DNA of 64,000 nucleotides from Bacillus sp. ISL-18 (GTDB taxonomy: Bacteria; Bacillota; Bacilli; Bacillales; Cytobacillaceae), in contig NZ_JAGGQG010000008.1 in the NCBI RefSeq assembly GCF_018613415.1, positions 1 through 64,000 of the forward strand, in the 5' to 3' direction. The notes under the pieces are model-generated. The model was not told the origin of the DNA. It saw only the letters and a list, made by a program, of their open reading frames with translations, and searched no databases. Positions 25,932-34,912 of the stretch are shown in pieces (the first letter of the stretch is position 1; every line of letters starts with the position of its first letter). Made by a program: the position numbers and the translations under genes.

Positions 25932-26048
25932 TTTGTGAAGAAATGTACTTAAAGTAACGGGTAGCTATAGATAAAGATAGATGAAGATCGCCGCGGCGGT
26001 CTTTTTTCTTGTTGAACGAAGTGGGCATGTTAGTGGAAGAAGGACTTT
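25932..26048 (+). repeat. dispersed repeat, full copy
   Basis: Left arm TTTGTGAAGAAATGTACTTA, left box AGTAACGGGTAGC, hairpin GATCGC/GCGGTC with TTTTTTCTTGTTG, right box GGGCATGTTAGTGGAAGAAG. The remainder of 25817-26151 holds nothing else clear. Confidence 0.85.
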
Positions 26049-26151
26049 AGGTTAACGAAAGAGAAGAATATAAGAATCTTAAAAATGAAAGTAAACATAT
26101 TACCTTAGTTTAAATAGGGAGATTAAATAAAATAAAGAGAGGAGATAAACG

Positions 26152-26805
26152 ATGATAAAAAGTAAATTGGCACGTAGTAGTTCGGTGATTATTTTAGGTA
26201 TATGTATGTATTTATATTTCCCGTATCCTAATAATGTAATGATAGGAGCACGTTCTACATTCATGTCGTTTCCAATTAGCAATCAAGATGGCTATATTTT
26301 CCTTGGGATAATTGGGTCCGTTTTGTTTATAATCGCCATGATTTTACTTGTCATTGGTATGAAGAAATATCAATTTCGAACAATCATTATAGTTGTAATC
26401 GTATATGGACTTTTACCCAGTCTTCTAATTACGATGTATCAAGAAACGTTAGCAAGTGGCATTGCAGCAATTTCATACGATGGGAATGGCAAGTGCAAAT
26501 TTGAGTCTGTGAGCAAAGACTTATTGAATGGGGAATGCAATCTTGTATTACATAATCGAAGTAATAAGGCAGTGTCGTTTGAACTAGAATTTATCGATTC
26601 TTTTTTCATGGATGACGAAGTCCGAATGGAGTCACTTATGAATTTAGCTGGTCCGAAAAGTATTACAATAGAAGCTAATCGTAAAAAGTCTATCCATTTG
26701 AAGGAATTACTCGAATTATCAGATGTTCCAAAACATATTGAAGAAGGAACATCGGAAGATATTCATTTTAAATTAATTGACAGGGAAACTACACGCACTT
26801 TATAG
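26152..26805 (+). CDS. hypothetical membrane protein with C-terminal extracytoplasmic domain
   Basis: A 217-residue protein with hydrophobic segments near 10-24, 48-68 and 75-93. A predicted beta-rich domain follows from 105 to the end with KCKFESVSKDLLNGECNLVL (Cys pair) and SVSFELEFIDSFF-type strands. GAGAGGAGATAAACG precedes the ATG. Flanked by two copies of the dispersed repeat. Family not recognised. Confidence 0.65.
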   Translation: MIKSKLARSSSVIILGICMYLYFPYPNNVMIGARSTFMSFPISNQDGYIFLGIIGSVLFIIAMILLVIGMKKYQFRTIIIVVIVYGLLPSLLITMYQETLASGIAAISYDGNGKCKFESVSKDLLNGECNLVLHNRSNKAVSFELEFIDSFFMDDEVRMESLMNLAGPKSITIEANRKKSIHLKELLELSDVPKHIEEGTSEDIHFKLIDRETTRTL

Positions 26806-26889
26806 TAGATGTTTCACTCTTCCAAAAAATAGAGAAACTACACGCCTATTGAAAATTTAAAATAAAGTGAACGGGGTTAAGCTTTATAG

Positions 26890-26960
26890 AACGATTGGGT
26901 GTTTGTGTGAAAGGATCGATTTTAGGCAATGATCGCTGCGGGCGGTCATTTTTCCTTGTA
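26890..26960 (+). repeat. dispersed repeat, left half and hairpin
   Basis: ACGATTGGGTGTTTGTGTGA, hairpin GATCGC/GCGGTC with ATTTTTCCTTGTAG; the right box is missing. Bases 26961-27110 hold only the leader of the next small ORF. Confidence 0.7.
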
Positions 26961-27110
26961 GAGCAACTTTTAGCCTTATCAGAAATAGTAACCCACCTAA
27001 AACAACGTATGATATGCCCATTCCCGGTATAAATAGTCCCCCTATGCTAAAACATCATAATAAGAAGGAAAAGAGGGAATTATAAGGAAAAAACAAGGAG
27101 CCCCTAAATA

Positions 27111-27275
27111 ATGATACATCCTTCCGATCATGTACAAAAATTAATAAATGAACAATATAAAACACTTGATGTTGCGCATTCTCGATTAAGCGAAATATGG
27201 CAAAAGGATATTCTATTCTCTTTCGGATGGATGACAACATTGCTTTTAACTATAGTTCCTGGATCGATTAGATAA
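27111..27275 (+). CDS. small protein (54 residues)
   Basis: The frame reads MIHPSDHVQKLINEQYKTLD, then VAHSRLSEIWQKDILFSFG and a hydrophobic end WMTTLLLTIVPGSIR. AAGGAG lies ten bases upstream and an intrinsic terminator overlaps the stop. Function unknown. It belongs to the series of short genes near the dispersed repeats. Confidence 0.6.
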   Translation: MIHPSDHVQKLINEQYKTLDVAHSRLSEIWQKDILFSFGWMTTLLLTIVPGSIR

Positions 27276-27307
27276 TCCTCATTCTATTCCTGATGAGGAT
27301 TATTTTT
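27272..27307 (+). terminator. terminator of the 27111 ORF
   Basis: ATAATCCTCAT pairs with ATGAGGATTAT, followed by TTTTT. Confidence 0.85.
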
Positions 27308-27527
27308 CATGGATCTCCCTAATGACTAAATAAAAATCTCCTTTATTCTAAATGATAACTTTATCCTGACTTCCTATCTGATAATGAGGTTAAAATCATT
27401 ACTCACGATCCGCAATTCGTTTTCTCAATCTACCTATTGGGAGGATAGTTTAACACTCAAGAATTGTAATAGATGAACTATATGGTAAATTTAAAAATAT
27501 AGAAGTAACTGCAAATGGAGGAATATA

Positions 27528-27569
27528 ATGGTAAAATGTAAAAAAGGAGACGATATCATTAACAAATAA
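27528..27569 (+). CDS. possible 13-residue leader peptide
   Basis: GGAGGAATATA stands before ATG and the frame MVKCKKGDDIINK, ending 20 bp before the permease gene. It could be a translated leader of the permease operon, or chance. Bases 27308-27527 hold nothing else. Confidence 0.25.
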   Translation: MVKCKKGDDIINK

Positions 27570-27589
27570 TTTAAAACGAGGGAAAAGAA

Positions 27590-28465
27590 ATGAAACGTTT
27601 TTTAGAATGGCCGATCAGGCTTGCACTCATAGTAGCAGGTTTTCTATTTATTATTAATCTTCCATTTTTATTAGGAATAGGAAAAACAACGATTTTAGTA
27701 AACTTCGAACCGTTTTGGGCTTCAGTAATAACAGATTTTCAACGATTGGTAGACATCAAGAATTCACAGGCTTTCGATCTTTTAAGGGAATTAACTTTAT
27801 TTGAAAGTTATAGTTACACAATGAAGATATTACTAGGATGTCTATTGGTTGTAATGATTCTTTCAATTGTCCTATCGATTTTGGTTATGATAGCACCAAG
27901 TAGAATTAGGAATGGTTTAAAAAGGATGATTGATTTTTTTGAGGCAGTACCTGATTTACTGATTATCTTCTTTATTCAATTTTTCGTTATTATGCTCTAT
28001 AAGACAACTGGGGTTAAGTTAATACAACTCTATGGGGTTTTCGGAGCTAGACCATATTTTGTTCCAATTGTTACTATATCCTTTCTGCCTCTTTTTTTAT
28101 TAACACAATTTCTCGTGAAAATTCTGGCAGAGGAGCAGACACAATTGTATGCATTGTTCGGTACGGCAAAAGGTTTAAGTCGTATGAGAATTTTACTGGT
28201 ACATATTTTTTGGAATGTTCTCCCACTTTTTGTTTTGCAGCTGAGGACAATTGTTTGGGTAATCTTATCAACTATTTATCTTGTAGAATATATGTTCAAT
28301 CTTCCAGGTTTTACGAGATTTTTCGAACTTATTCTATTCCGAGGTGGAGATATTGTTTCACTTATCATCTGTTTACTAATGTTTATGTTTCCACTCCTTA
28401 TGATTGAAGTAGCAGGCTGGTTCGTAACTAAACTCATCCGGGGAAAGGTAGATTTGAGTATATGA
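27590..28465 (+). CDS. ABC permease, DppB-like (orphan)
   Basis: A 291-residue permease with about six hydrophobic segments. The EAA-type loop reads FGTAKGLSRMRILLVHIFWN and YLVEYMFNLPGF matches the end of DppB/OppB-type subunits. In this family it would form half of a peptide or nickel import channel with the next gene, but no ATPase or binding protein gene is adjacent. GAGGGAAAAGAA precedes the ATG. Confidence 0.8.
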   Translation: MKRFLEWPIRLALIVAGFLFIINLPFLLGIGKTTILVNFEPFWASVITDFQRLVDIKNSQAFDLLRELTLFESYSYTMKILLGCLLVVMILSIVLSILVMIAPSRIRNGLKRMIDFFEAVPDLLIIFFIQFFVIMLYKTTGVKLIQLYGVFGARPYFVPIVTISFLPLFLLTQFLVKILAEEQTQLYALFGTAKGLSRMRILLVHIFWNVLPLFVLQLRTIVWVILSTIYLVEYMFNLPGFTRFFELILFRGGDIVSLIICLLMFMFPLLMIEVAGWFVTKLIRGKVDLSI

Positions 28466-29463
28466 GAAATTACAAAAAAACAAAAATCGGCTCTGCCATC
28501 CTACTCGTGCTTTTATTAGCTAGTTTGTTTTACACTAAATTTGCCCCTTTGGATTTTAATCAACTAACACTTATTACTGACTCCAAAGGAAAGGTAATTG
28601 GTAGAGCTCCTTTTCCACCTTCTAAGCATTTTTGGTTAGGAACGGACCGAAACGGTAAAGATATCCTTTTACTATTACTTTACGGTGCTAAGTTTACTTT
28701 AATCACAGCCTTTGGAGTAGCGTTGTTAAGAGTGCTGTTTGGTGGTGTTTTTGGGATTTTTTTGTCCCTGTGGGCACCATTTCTAAAAAAATATTTCGGT
28801 GACTTTTTTTTGATTTTTCGTTATATACCATCTGTTTTGATTGGAATTATTTTGATGCTGCCAATTGTCGGTGGCTTTACTGATGTTGCCATTTCTTCGA
28901 TTGTAACCTATCAAATTATTATTTTAGTGTTCATTGGATTTCCTTCGGTGACGATATTTACCTCAGATTTAATGGACGAATTACTGAGAACAACCTTTGT
29001 GAAGAGTTCTTTACTAATGGGTGCCAGCAAATTACATATCGTTAGAAAACAATTAATGCCATACATTCGATCCTATGGGATATTATTTTTCGTTCAGCAG
29101 ATATTGAGCACCTTACAGATTACTATGCATCTAGGGATTTTTGGCTATTTTTTAGGAGGACTAAATAGGGGAGGAGTACTGGGATTTGATCGACCAGAAA
29201 AGAATGCAACGTTATCAAATGAGTGGGCAGGATTAATCGGTCAAAATTTTCACGATTTTGTTCTTATACCATGGTCCGTATTTGGTCCAGTTTTGGGATT
29301 TTTCTTTGTCATTTTTATCGTGAATATGATAAAGAAGGAATTGGAAGAAAATATGTCTGGAATGCAAGTTGGGAAGAAGAAACGAGAGAAAAACAGGGAG
29401 GCGAAGACTGCTTCATTTTCTGCCATGAAGCAAGGTATGTTTGATTTCGTTCACAAGTTATAA
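28462..29463 (+). CDS. ABC permease, DppC-like (orphan)
   Basis: A 333-residue permease overlapping the first by ATGA, so translation is coupled. The extracellular loop motif HFWLGTDRNGKDILLLLLYG (TDxxGRD-like) is the DppC/OppC signature, and GASKLHIVRKQLMPYI is the EAA loop. The C-terminus is unusually long and basic (GKKKREKNREAKTASFSAMK). The pair must use ATPase and binding proteins encoded elsewhere, or has a divergent function. Confidence 0.82.
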   Translation: MRNYKKTKIGSAILLVLLLASLFYTKFAPLDFNQLTLITDSKGKVIGRAPFPPSKHFWLGTDRNGKDILLLLLYGAKFTLITAFGVALLRVLFGGVFGIFLSLWAPFLKKYFGDFFLIFRYIPSVLIGIILMLPIVGGFTDVAISSIVTYQIIILVFIGFPSVTIFTSDLMDELLRTTFVKSSLLMGASKLHIVRKQLMPYIRSYGILFFVQQILSTLQITMHLGIFGYFLGGLNRGGVLGFDRPEKNATLSNEWAGLIGQNFHDFVLIPWSVFGPVLGFFFVIFIVNMIKKELEENMSGMQVGKKKREKNREAKTASFSAMKQGMFDFVHKL

Positions 29464-29522
29464 GGTAAAATGGATGAAACTCAAAAAGAGGTTTAAAAAC
29501 GCAGTCATGTTATTCCATTAGA

Positions 29523-29558
29523 GGGCACAATTCTTGAAGAGGAATTGCGCCTTTTTTT
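29523..29558 (+). terminator. terminator after permease operon
   Basis: GGGCACAATTC pairs with GAATTGCGCC (one mismatch), followed by a seven-base T-run. Confidence 0.8.
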
Positions 29559-29731
29559 AGTAACAGGGCCAGATTATAGAGCAGCTTTCTTTTAAGAAAA
29601 TTGGTTTTTTATAGGCATGCACCCATTCTATTAAATATGGGCTTGTAGACCTGGTTATTAAACCAGCCACGAAAAGGAATATTACATAGGTTAAGTCTAA
29701 CATTACGTTTTAAAAATGAGGAGATTAAGCT

Positions 29732-30775
29732 ATGCACCAGTATTGGTATGTGAATTCAAAAGGGAGCGGGAAGCTATATCATAACCAAATTTCAGTACCA
29801 TTTTATTCTCAGCCCCCATTACCCAATCTTGGAGGAATTTATGGTCCTTTGATTCCCGAGGGTTGGAGTGGCCAAGTCTATCATGCTAGGTGGAAGAGGC
29901 CTGGGGTTTTAAAGGGTTTTGAGCATATGGAACAAGCTGATAATTGGACTTCCAGCGCCCGCCGGGTAAGTTTGAACGTAGAAGAGCCTTCTTCCAGTTG
30001 GACAACACCGGCCGACAATAAGAGCTTTACCTCCCTTGGCAACAACGGGATATCGGTGCCGCTGGTGGATGTAGACGGTTGGGAGGTGGAGATACAGCCA
30101 ACCAACTGGCCGCAACCAGCTGACCATGAGGGTTCCACATCTCAAAAACAACCCGGAAATTGGGTGCCGCTGGTCAATCATGACGATTGGGAGTCACATG
30201 AACAGTCTGACGATTGGCCGCAGATTCCTAAACATGCAGGTGTTATGTCTCAAGAACATAAAGGAAATTGGCTGCAGCAGGTCAATCCTAACGTTTGGGA
30301 GTCACAAGTGCAGCCGGCCAACTGGCCGCAGATTCCTAAACATCCAGGTTTTATGTCTCAAGGGCAGTCATCTCCTTGGGCGCAGCCGATTAACCATGCA
30401 GGCATGTTCGCACAAGGAAACCCTCTAGGTTGGTCTCCATCAGCCAGCCATGCGGGGTTCCCAAAAAAGCTCTTCCCTTGGGCGCAGCCGGTCAATCATG
30501 CGGGAATGTTCGCACAAGGACCTCTCGCTGCATTGCTGCCACCGTCCGTTAATCCTTTTGGCTTTAAAGCCAGTGGGCAGCAGGCGAAGTGGGGCGGTTT
30601 TGGAAACCCTGCAGGCTGGGGCGGACATGTTAATCCATTGGGATGGGGGAATAACAATAGCAATGGTAATGGCCAGCCGGGCATCCTTGGAAGCTTACTT
30701 AAAGCGGGTAAAGGCACCATGAATGGAATTGGAATTATAAGTAGTCTAATCGGTGTGGGAAAGTTCCTATTTTAG
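29732..30775 (+). CDS. tryptophan-rich repeat protein, possibly spore surface
   Basis: A 347-residue protein with an aromatic N-terminus (MHQYWYVNSKGSGKLYHNQ). At least six imperfect repeats of about 20-35 residues fill 95-270: cores of the form NW(P/V)Q(I/P)(P/V)(K/N)HxG followed by MSQ or MFAQG. A Gly/Asn-rich stretch and a hydrophobic end (GILGSLLKAGKGTMNGIGII) follow. No signal peptide. The repeat style (Trp-Pro-Asn-His) resembles spore coat or crust proteins, but I do not recognise the family. GAGGAG precedes the ATG. Confidence 0.75.
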   Translation: MHQYWYVNSKGSGKLYHNQISVPFYSQPPLPNLGGIYGPLIPEGWSGQVYHARWKRPGVLKGFEHMEQADNWTSSARRVSLNVEEPSSSWTTPADNKSFTSLGNNGISVPLVDVDGWEVEIQPTNWPQPADHEGSTSQKQPGNWVPLVNHDDWESHEQSDDWPQIPKHAGVMSQEHKGNWLQQVNPNVWESQVQPANWPQIPKHPGFMSQGQSSPWAQPINHAGMFAQGNPLGWSPSASHAGFPKKLFPWAQPVNHAGMFAQGPLAALLPPSVNPFGFKASGQQAKWGGFGNPAGWGGHVNPLGWGNNNSNGNGQPGILGSLLKAGKGTMNGIGIISSLIGVGKFLF

Positions 30776-30866
30776 TGAAATAGGTTGAAATATTGTAAGC
30801 GTGATTAGCACAATATAAATTTTCCTGCTTCAATAAAGGTGCGTTGCTTTAATAATAAGGATATAA

Positions 30867-30899
30867 AAAAGAAGGTTACTGAATTCAGCACCTTCTTTT
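30867..30899. terminator. bidirectional terminator
   Basis: GAAGGT and CTGAATTCAG and ACCTTC make one long interrupted palindrome between convergent genes, flanked by A and T runs. Confidence 0.75.
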
Positions 30900-30919
30900 A
30901 GTGTGACTAATAAATATTT

Positions 30920-32404
30920 TTATTGCATTGAAATCCAGACACTCTTAACCTCTGTATAGTTATTGAGGGCATAGGATCCCATTTCACGTCCAATACCTGA
31001 TTGCTTATATCCGCCAAACGGTGAAGCAGCATCAAACGCATTGTAGCAGTTTACCCAAACAGTTCCAGCACGGAGCTTGTTTGCAATATAATGGGCATTA
31101 GCAACATCGCGCGTCCACACACCTGCTGCCAACCCATATTCGCTATTGTTAGCACGATTAATTAATTCATCTAAATCATCATATGGCATAGCAGAAATAA
31201 CAGGTCCAAAGATTTCTTCTTTGGCAATCGTCATTTCATCCCGTACATCTGCAAAAATAGTAGGGGAAACAAAGTAACCTTGTTCCTGAGGCTTATTTCC
31301 GCCCACCACAAGCTGTGCACCTTCATTTAGTCCTTTCTCAATATAACCTAATACACGGTTTTGTTGCTCGACTGAAACAAGAGGTCCTATTTCTGTATCA
31401 GCATGAAGTCCGGCACCTTGTCTAATCGATTTTGCATGTGTAGCCATATCTGCAACCACATTATCAAAGTGTTTCTTTTGAATGAACACGCGTGAACCTG
31501 CACAGCAAACCTGACCTTGGTTAAACATAACACCGTTAAGCGCGCCAGGAACTGCCTTTGTTAAATCAGCATCAGGAAGGATGATGTTTGGTGATTTTCC
31601 TCCAAGCTCAAGTGTCACTCGCTTCAATGTTTTAGAGGCATTGGCCATGATCATTTTTCCAACTTCAGTGGAACCAGTGAAAGCAATCTTATCAACTAAA
31701 GGATGGTCAACAAGCGGTTGACCCGCCGTTTCTCCAAAACCAGGAACGATGTTGACAACACCTGCTGGGAACCCGGCTTCCTGAATTAATTCAGCCAAGT
31801 AGAGTGCTGATAGTGGGGTTTGCTCAGCTGGCTTTAGAACAATGGTACAGCCAGTTGCAAGAGCAGCTCCGAGTTTCCACATTGCCATCAAGAGTGGGAA
31901 ATTCCAAGGGATAATTTGCCCAACTACGCCCACAGCCTCGTGACGTGTATAATTTAAGAATGGTCCATTAACAGGAATTGTCTGTCCAACAATCTTCGTA
32001 GACCAGCCTGCATAATATCGCATATGCTCGATTGCCAAAGGAATATCTGCATTGGTTGTTTCTCGAATCGGCTTGCCGTTATCCAAAGTCTCTAGCTGGG
32101 CTAGTTCCTCACTGTTTTCCTCCATCAAATCGGCAAGCTTGTACATCAGCCGGCTCCTAGTAGAAGCGCTCATTTTCGACCATGGGCCTTCATCAAATGC
32201 TCTACGGGCAGCTTTTACAGCCAAATCAATATCCTCTACACCTGCTTCATAAACACATGCTAATACCTCACCTGTTGCCGGGTTATATGTATCGAAGGTT
32301 TTTTGTGACTTGCTCTCCACGAATTCACCGTTAATAAATAATTTTTTCTTCCCACTTAGGAACTTTTCAACCTTTTCTTTTAAAACTACTGTTAATTGAG
32401 TCAT
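30920..32404 (-). CDS. NAD-dependent aldehyde dehydrogenase
   Basis: A 494-residue ALDH of the DhaS-like group. [20 protein letters not shown] (166-185), Rossmann FTGSTEVGK (242-250), general base Glu266 in LELGGKSPN and catalytic Cys300 in GQVCCAGSR are all present, as is EEIFGPV. It oxidises aldehydes to acids in the cytoplasm. TAGGAGGAATTAG precedes the ATG. A cre-like site lies 47 bp upstream, suggesting catabolite control. Full length for the family. Confidence 0.92.
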   Translation of the reverse strand: MTQLTVVLKEKVEKFLSGKKKLFINGEFVESKSQKTFDTYNPATGEVLACVYEAGVEDIDLAVKAARRAFDEGPWSKMSASTRSRLMYKLADLMEENSEELAQLETLDNGKPIRETTNADIPLAIEHMRYYAGWSTKIVGQTIPVNGPFLNYTRHEAVGVVGQIIPWNFPLLMAMWKLGAALATGCTIVLKPAEQTPLSALYLAELIQEAGFPAGVVNIVPGFGETAGQPLVDHPLVDKIAFTGSTEVGKMIMANASKTLKRVTLELGGKSPNIILPDADLTKAVPGALNGVMFNQGQVCCAGSRVFIQKKHFDNVVADMATHAKSIRQGAGLHADTEIGPLVSVEQQNRVLGYIEKGLNEGAQLVVGGNKPQEQGYFVSPTIFADVRDEMTIAKEEIFGPVISAMPYDDLDELINRANNSEYGLAAGVWTRDVANAHYIANKLRAGTVWVNCYNAFDAASPFGGYKQSGIGREMGSYALNNYTEVKSVWISMQ

Positions 32405-32450
32405 CTAATTCCTCCTAAAATATAATTTTTTTGGTTTATTGAAAATTCTC

Positions 32451-32463
32451 GGAAGCGCTTTCC
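32451..32463. promoter_or_regulatory. cre-like site upstream of ALDH
   Basis: GGAAGCGCTTTCC matches the centre of the CcpA consensus (AANCGNTNWC) but differs at the outer positions. Confidence 0.4.
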
Positions 32464-32639
32464 TTAAGATAATAACATTATGAAAATATGAAAAACAATA
32501 ATTAGTAATACAAATATTCTGATAATATTCGCCATAAACAGGCAATTACGCTTGTTTTAACTGGAAAACTCCCAATAGATAGATATGTATCAACAAAACT
32601 TAACAAGACTTTACGAAATCCAACAAATTAAATAATACG

Positions 32640-32690
32640 TAACTAAAGTCAAGGGGCGCCCCTTTTCTAAGCAGGTTAGTTAAAGTACAG
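32640..32690 (+). repeat. dispersed repeat, reduced copy with a different hairpin
   Basis: AACTAAAG, then hairpin AAGGGG/CCCCTTTTC, then right box GCAGGTTAGTTAAAG. This copy lies between two minus-strand genes, the main exception to the usual placement. The rest of 32464-32822 shows nothing clear. Confidence 0.65.
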
Positions 32691-32822
32691 TTCTTCACAA
32701 AGCACCGAATGAATTTTGTTTCAAAAATTCAAATTGGAGAAATAAACATCTTTTTTCAAACCAACCTGATGAAGAGTAACCATCTAGTTTGTTTGCCTCG
32801 TTTGTGAACGACTGAGGGTAAC

Positions 32823-33143
32823 CTAACATGTAATTTCTTTCCCATTTTCGATATAGAGTGTGTTGTGTAATCCGGTTTGGTTTACTACATAGTCAAATAC
32901 ATCTTTTGCCGTGCCTCGGACTATCTCGCTTAGACCTAAGTTGTCAAACAGGCGTGCATAGCAGCGGATAACCAACGTATCCTTTTTTTTAAACAGATGA
33001 TAATAGACTGTTTCCTTATGTATTTTCGAATAACAATGGATAAATAGAGATTCCTCTGTTGGTTCGAGCACTTTTATAAAAAGTTTTTTTTGAAGGATTC
33101 GTTTTATTTTCTCGATTTGTTGCTCTGATAAATTTATTCTCAA
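32823..33143 (-). CDS. hypothetical protein (106 residues)
   Basis: A soluble basic protein beginning MRINLSEQQIEKIKRILQKK with a beta-rich middle (SLFIHCYSKIHKETVYYHLF). Start TTG 33143 has AGAAGGTG before it. No family recognised, no membrane segment, no partner gene. Confidence 0.6.
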   Translation of the reverse strand: MRINLSEQQIEKIKRILQKKLFIKVLEPTEESLFIHCYSKIHKETVYYHLFKKKDTLVIRCYARLFDNLGLSEIVRGTAKDVFDYVVNQTGLHNTLYIENGKEITC

Positions 33144-33362
33144 AACAGTACACCTTCTTAGCTATTGAATGGAAGTTCACATTAATTATTATACGAACAA
33201 GCGGGACCACCTGTCACAAAAGAAATAGATTGCTGCAGATATATCTATAAAAGTTTTACAAAAAGTTGTTTTGGTGGCAGCTCTTTCTTATTGAAATAAC
33301 GTGGAAGTATAATGAGGAGTAGTTATATTATTTTCCATTTAATAGTTAGAGGAAGTGATAAA

Positions 33363-33812
33363 ATGTTTGTTTATTATTTTATGCTCATACTTGGAGCCTT
33401 ATTTGCAATAGGTTCAGTAATTGCCTTAATGGTTATGTATGGTACAACAGACTTTCGATTCTTAAATGTAATGAAATGCCTTGGAATTTTATTTATTGGT
33501 GTTTTACTTTTAGGGTTTACTCTCCCAAGCCTGAAGTATGTTGTGCTAAAAAAATATGATGTCGTAGGTGGAAAATGTGTGATTGATATTGATACATCAG
33601 GTCGTTCTTCTGAAGCGGACATTAAAATGCTAGATACAGATGAAATGTTTACCTTTAAAGATATTCCTAAACTTGATGCTTATGGAAAGTCCATCCCCTA
33701 TTATTGTGAGGTGACAGTTACAAAAGACCATATGTTTGAAATTAGTTATAAAATATATGAAGCCAAAACACGAAAGTTAATCGTAACAAGTAAAAAACAT
33801 TTCATTCCATGA
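33363..33812 (+). CDS. hypothetical membrane-anchored protein
   Basis: A 149-residue protein with two N-terminal membrane segments (about 4-26 and 36-58) and a C-terminal domain of about 85 residues (CVIDIDTSGRSSEADIKMLD). The frame opens at 33312 but AGAGGAAGTGATAAA places the ATG at 33363. No family recognised. Confidence 0.65.
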   Translation: MFVYYFMLILGALFAIGSVIALMVMYGTTDFRFLNVMKCLGILFIGVLLLGFTLPSLKYVVLKKYDVVGGKCVIDIDTSGRSSEADIKMLDTDEMFTFKDIPKLDAYGKSIPYYCEVTVTKDHMFEISYKIYEAKTRKLIVTSKKHFIP

Positions 33813-33952
33813 TAGGATATTTATTGAGGCGATTATTTTCAATGCCTTTCCATTTTTATAGGAAATAATCTATCTACTATGATTTTGTTATATTATCATT
33901 GTATAAAAAGGAATTATAAAACATAGATGAATGAAGAACAAGGGGGAGTACT

Positions 33953-34828
33953 ATGCAAACAATAAACAAAATTGGAAATTCATTTTGGTATATGACACCA
34001 GTATCGGAGACCGACCGACCGATAGTAGGAATGGCAGTGGGAAAAGAAAGAACATTAATGATTGATGCAGGTAATTCAGAAGCCCATGCCCAATTGTTTT
34101 TAGAAATGCTGGAAGAACAAAATGTCACCAAACCGGATATAGTTGTGTTAACACATTGGCATTGGGACCATATTTTTGGACTTTCTTCCTTAACGGAAGC
34201 AGTGTCCATTTCTTCAAAAGCAACAAAGAAAGAAATGGAAAAACTAATCCCTTTATCTTGGACGGATAAGGCTTTAGATGAGCGGGTAAGAGAAGGTACA
34301 GAAATCGAATTTTGTGCGAGCTGTATAAAAAAGGAGTTTCCGGATCATCGGGATATTCAGATCACTCTCCCTACAGTTGTATTTGAAACTGAACTCGAGA
34401 TTGACCTTGGTGGAGTAACTTGCTTGTTAAAGCATGTTGGCGGGGACCATGCCGCAGATTCTGTGGTCATCTATCTTAAAGAAGAAAAATTATTATTTTT
34501 AGGCGATAGCATCTATCCAGATATTTTTTCTCCCAAACAGAACTACACAACAAAACGAACAAAGGAACTGGCAGCCATTCTTGAACAGTTTGATGCGGAG
34601 ACTTATATTCTTTCCCATTCGAAGCCAATATCCAAGGATGAGTTTAACGCTGAAATGCAATTACTAAAGGCAGCAGCCTATTACACAGAAAAATGTAATG
34701 GGAATGCAGACCAAATAAAATTGGAATTTGTACGAGAATTAAACCGGGAGTTAAATGAAGAGGAATTGGAAACGATTGAGTATTTTGTAAATGGATACAT
34801 GATGGAGTCTGACAATCGAGTGTTGTAA
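33953..34828 (+). CDS. metallo-beta-lactamase-fold hydrolase
   Basis: A 291-residue MBL-fold protein. The zinc motif LTHWHWDHIFGLS (HxHxDH) is complete, VGGDHAADSVVIYL supplies the next His and LLFLGDSIYP the bridging Asp. It is likely to hydrolyse an ester or thioester; substrate unknown. It resembles the YtnP/GloB-like side of the family rather than beta-lactamases, since it has no signal peptide. AAGGGGGAGTACT precedes the ATG. Confidence 0.87.
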   Translation: MQTINKIGNSFWYMTPVSETDRPIVGMAVGKERTLMIDAGNSEAHAQLFLEMLEEQNVTKPDIVVLTHWHWDHIFGLSSLTEAVSISSKATKKEMEKLIPLSWTDKALDERVREGTEIEFCASCIKKEFPDHRDIQITLPTVVFETELEIDLGGVTCLLKHVGGDHAADSVVIYLKEEKLLFLGDSIYPDIFSPKQNYTTKRTKELAAILEQFDAETYILSHSKPISKDEFNAEMQLLKAAAYYTEKCNGNADQIKLEFVRELNRELNEEELETIEYFVNGYMMESDNRVL

Positions 34829-34863
34829 CTTCATTTGTCATTTTTTAAAATTTCGTTTCATTA

Positions 34864-34912
34864 AAAAAAGATGTCAGTTACCTTGCAAAAATAGCAAGGC
34901 GCTGGCATCTTT
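34864..34912. terminator. long terminator hairpin
   Basis: AAAGATGTCAG...CCTTGC pairs with GCAAGG...CTGGCATCTTT between convergent genes. Confidence 0.8.

Noticed and set aside
29881..30722. Several ORFs of 62-100 codons inside the Trp-rich gene
   Set aside because: They are shadow frames created by the repetitive, GC-richer DNA of that gene.
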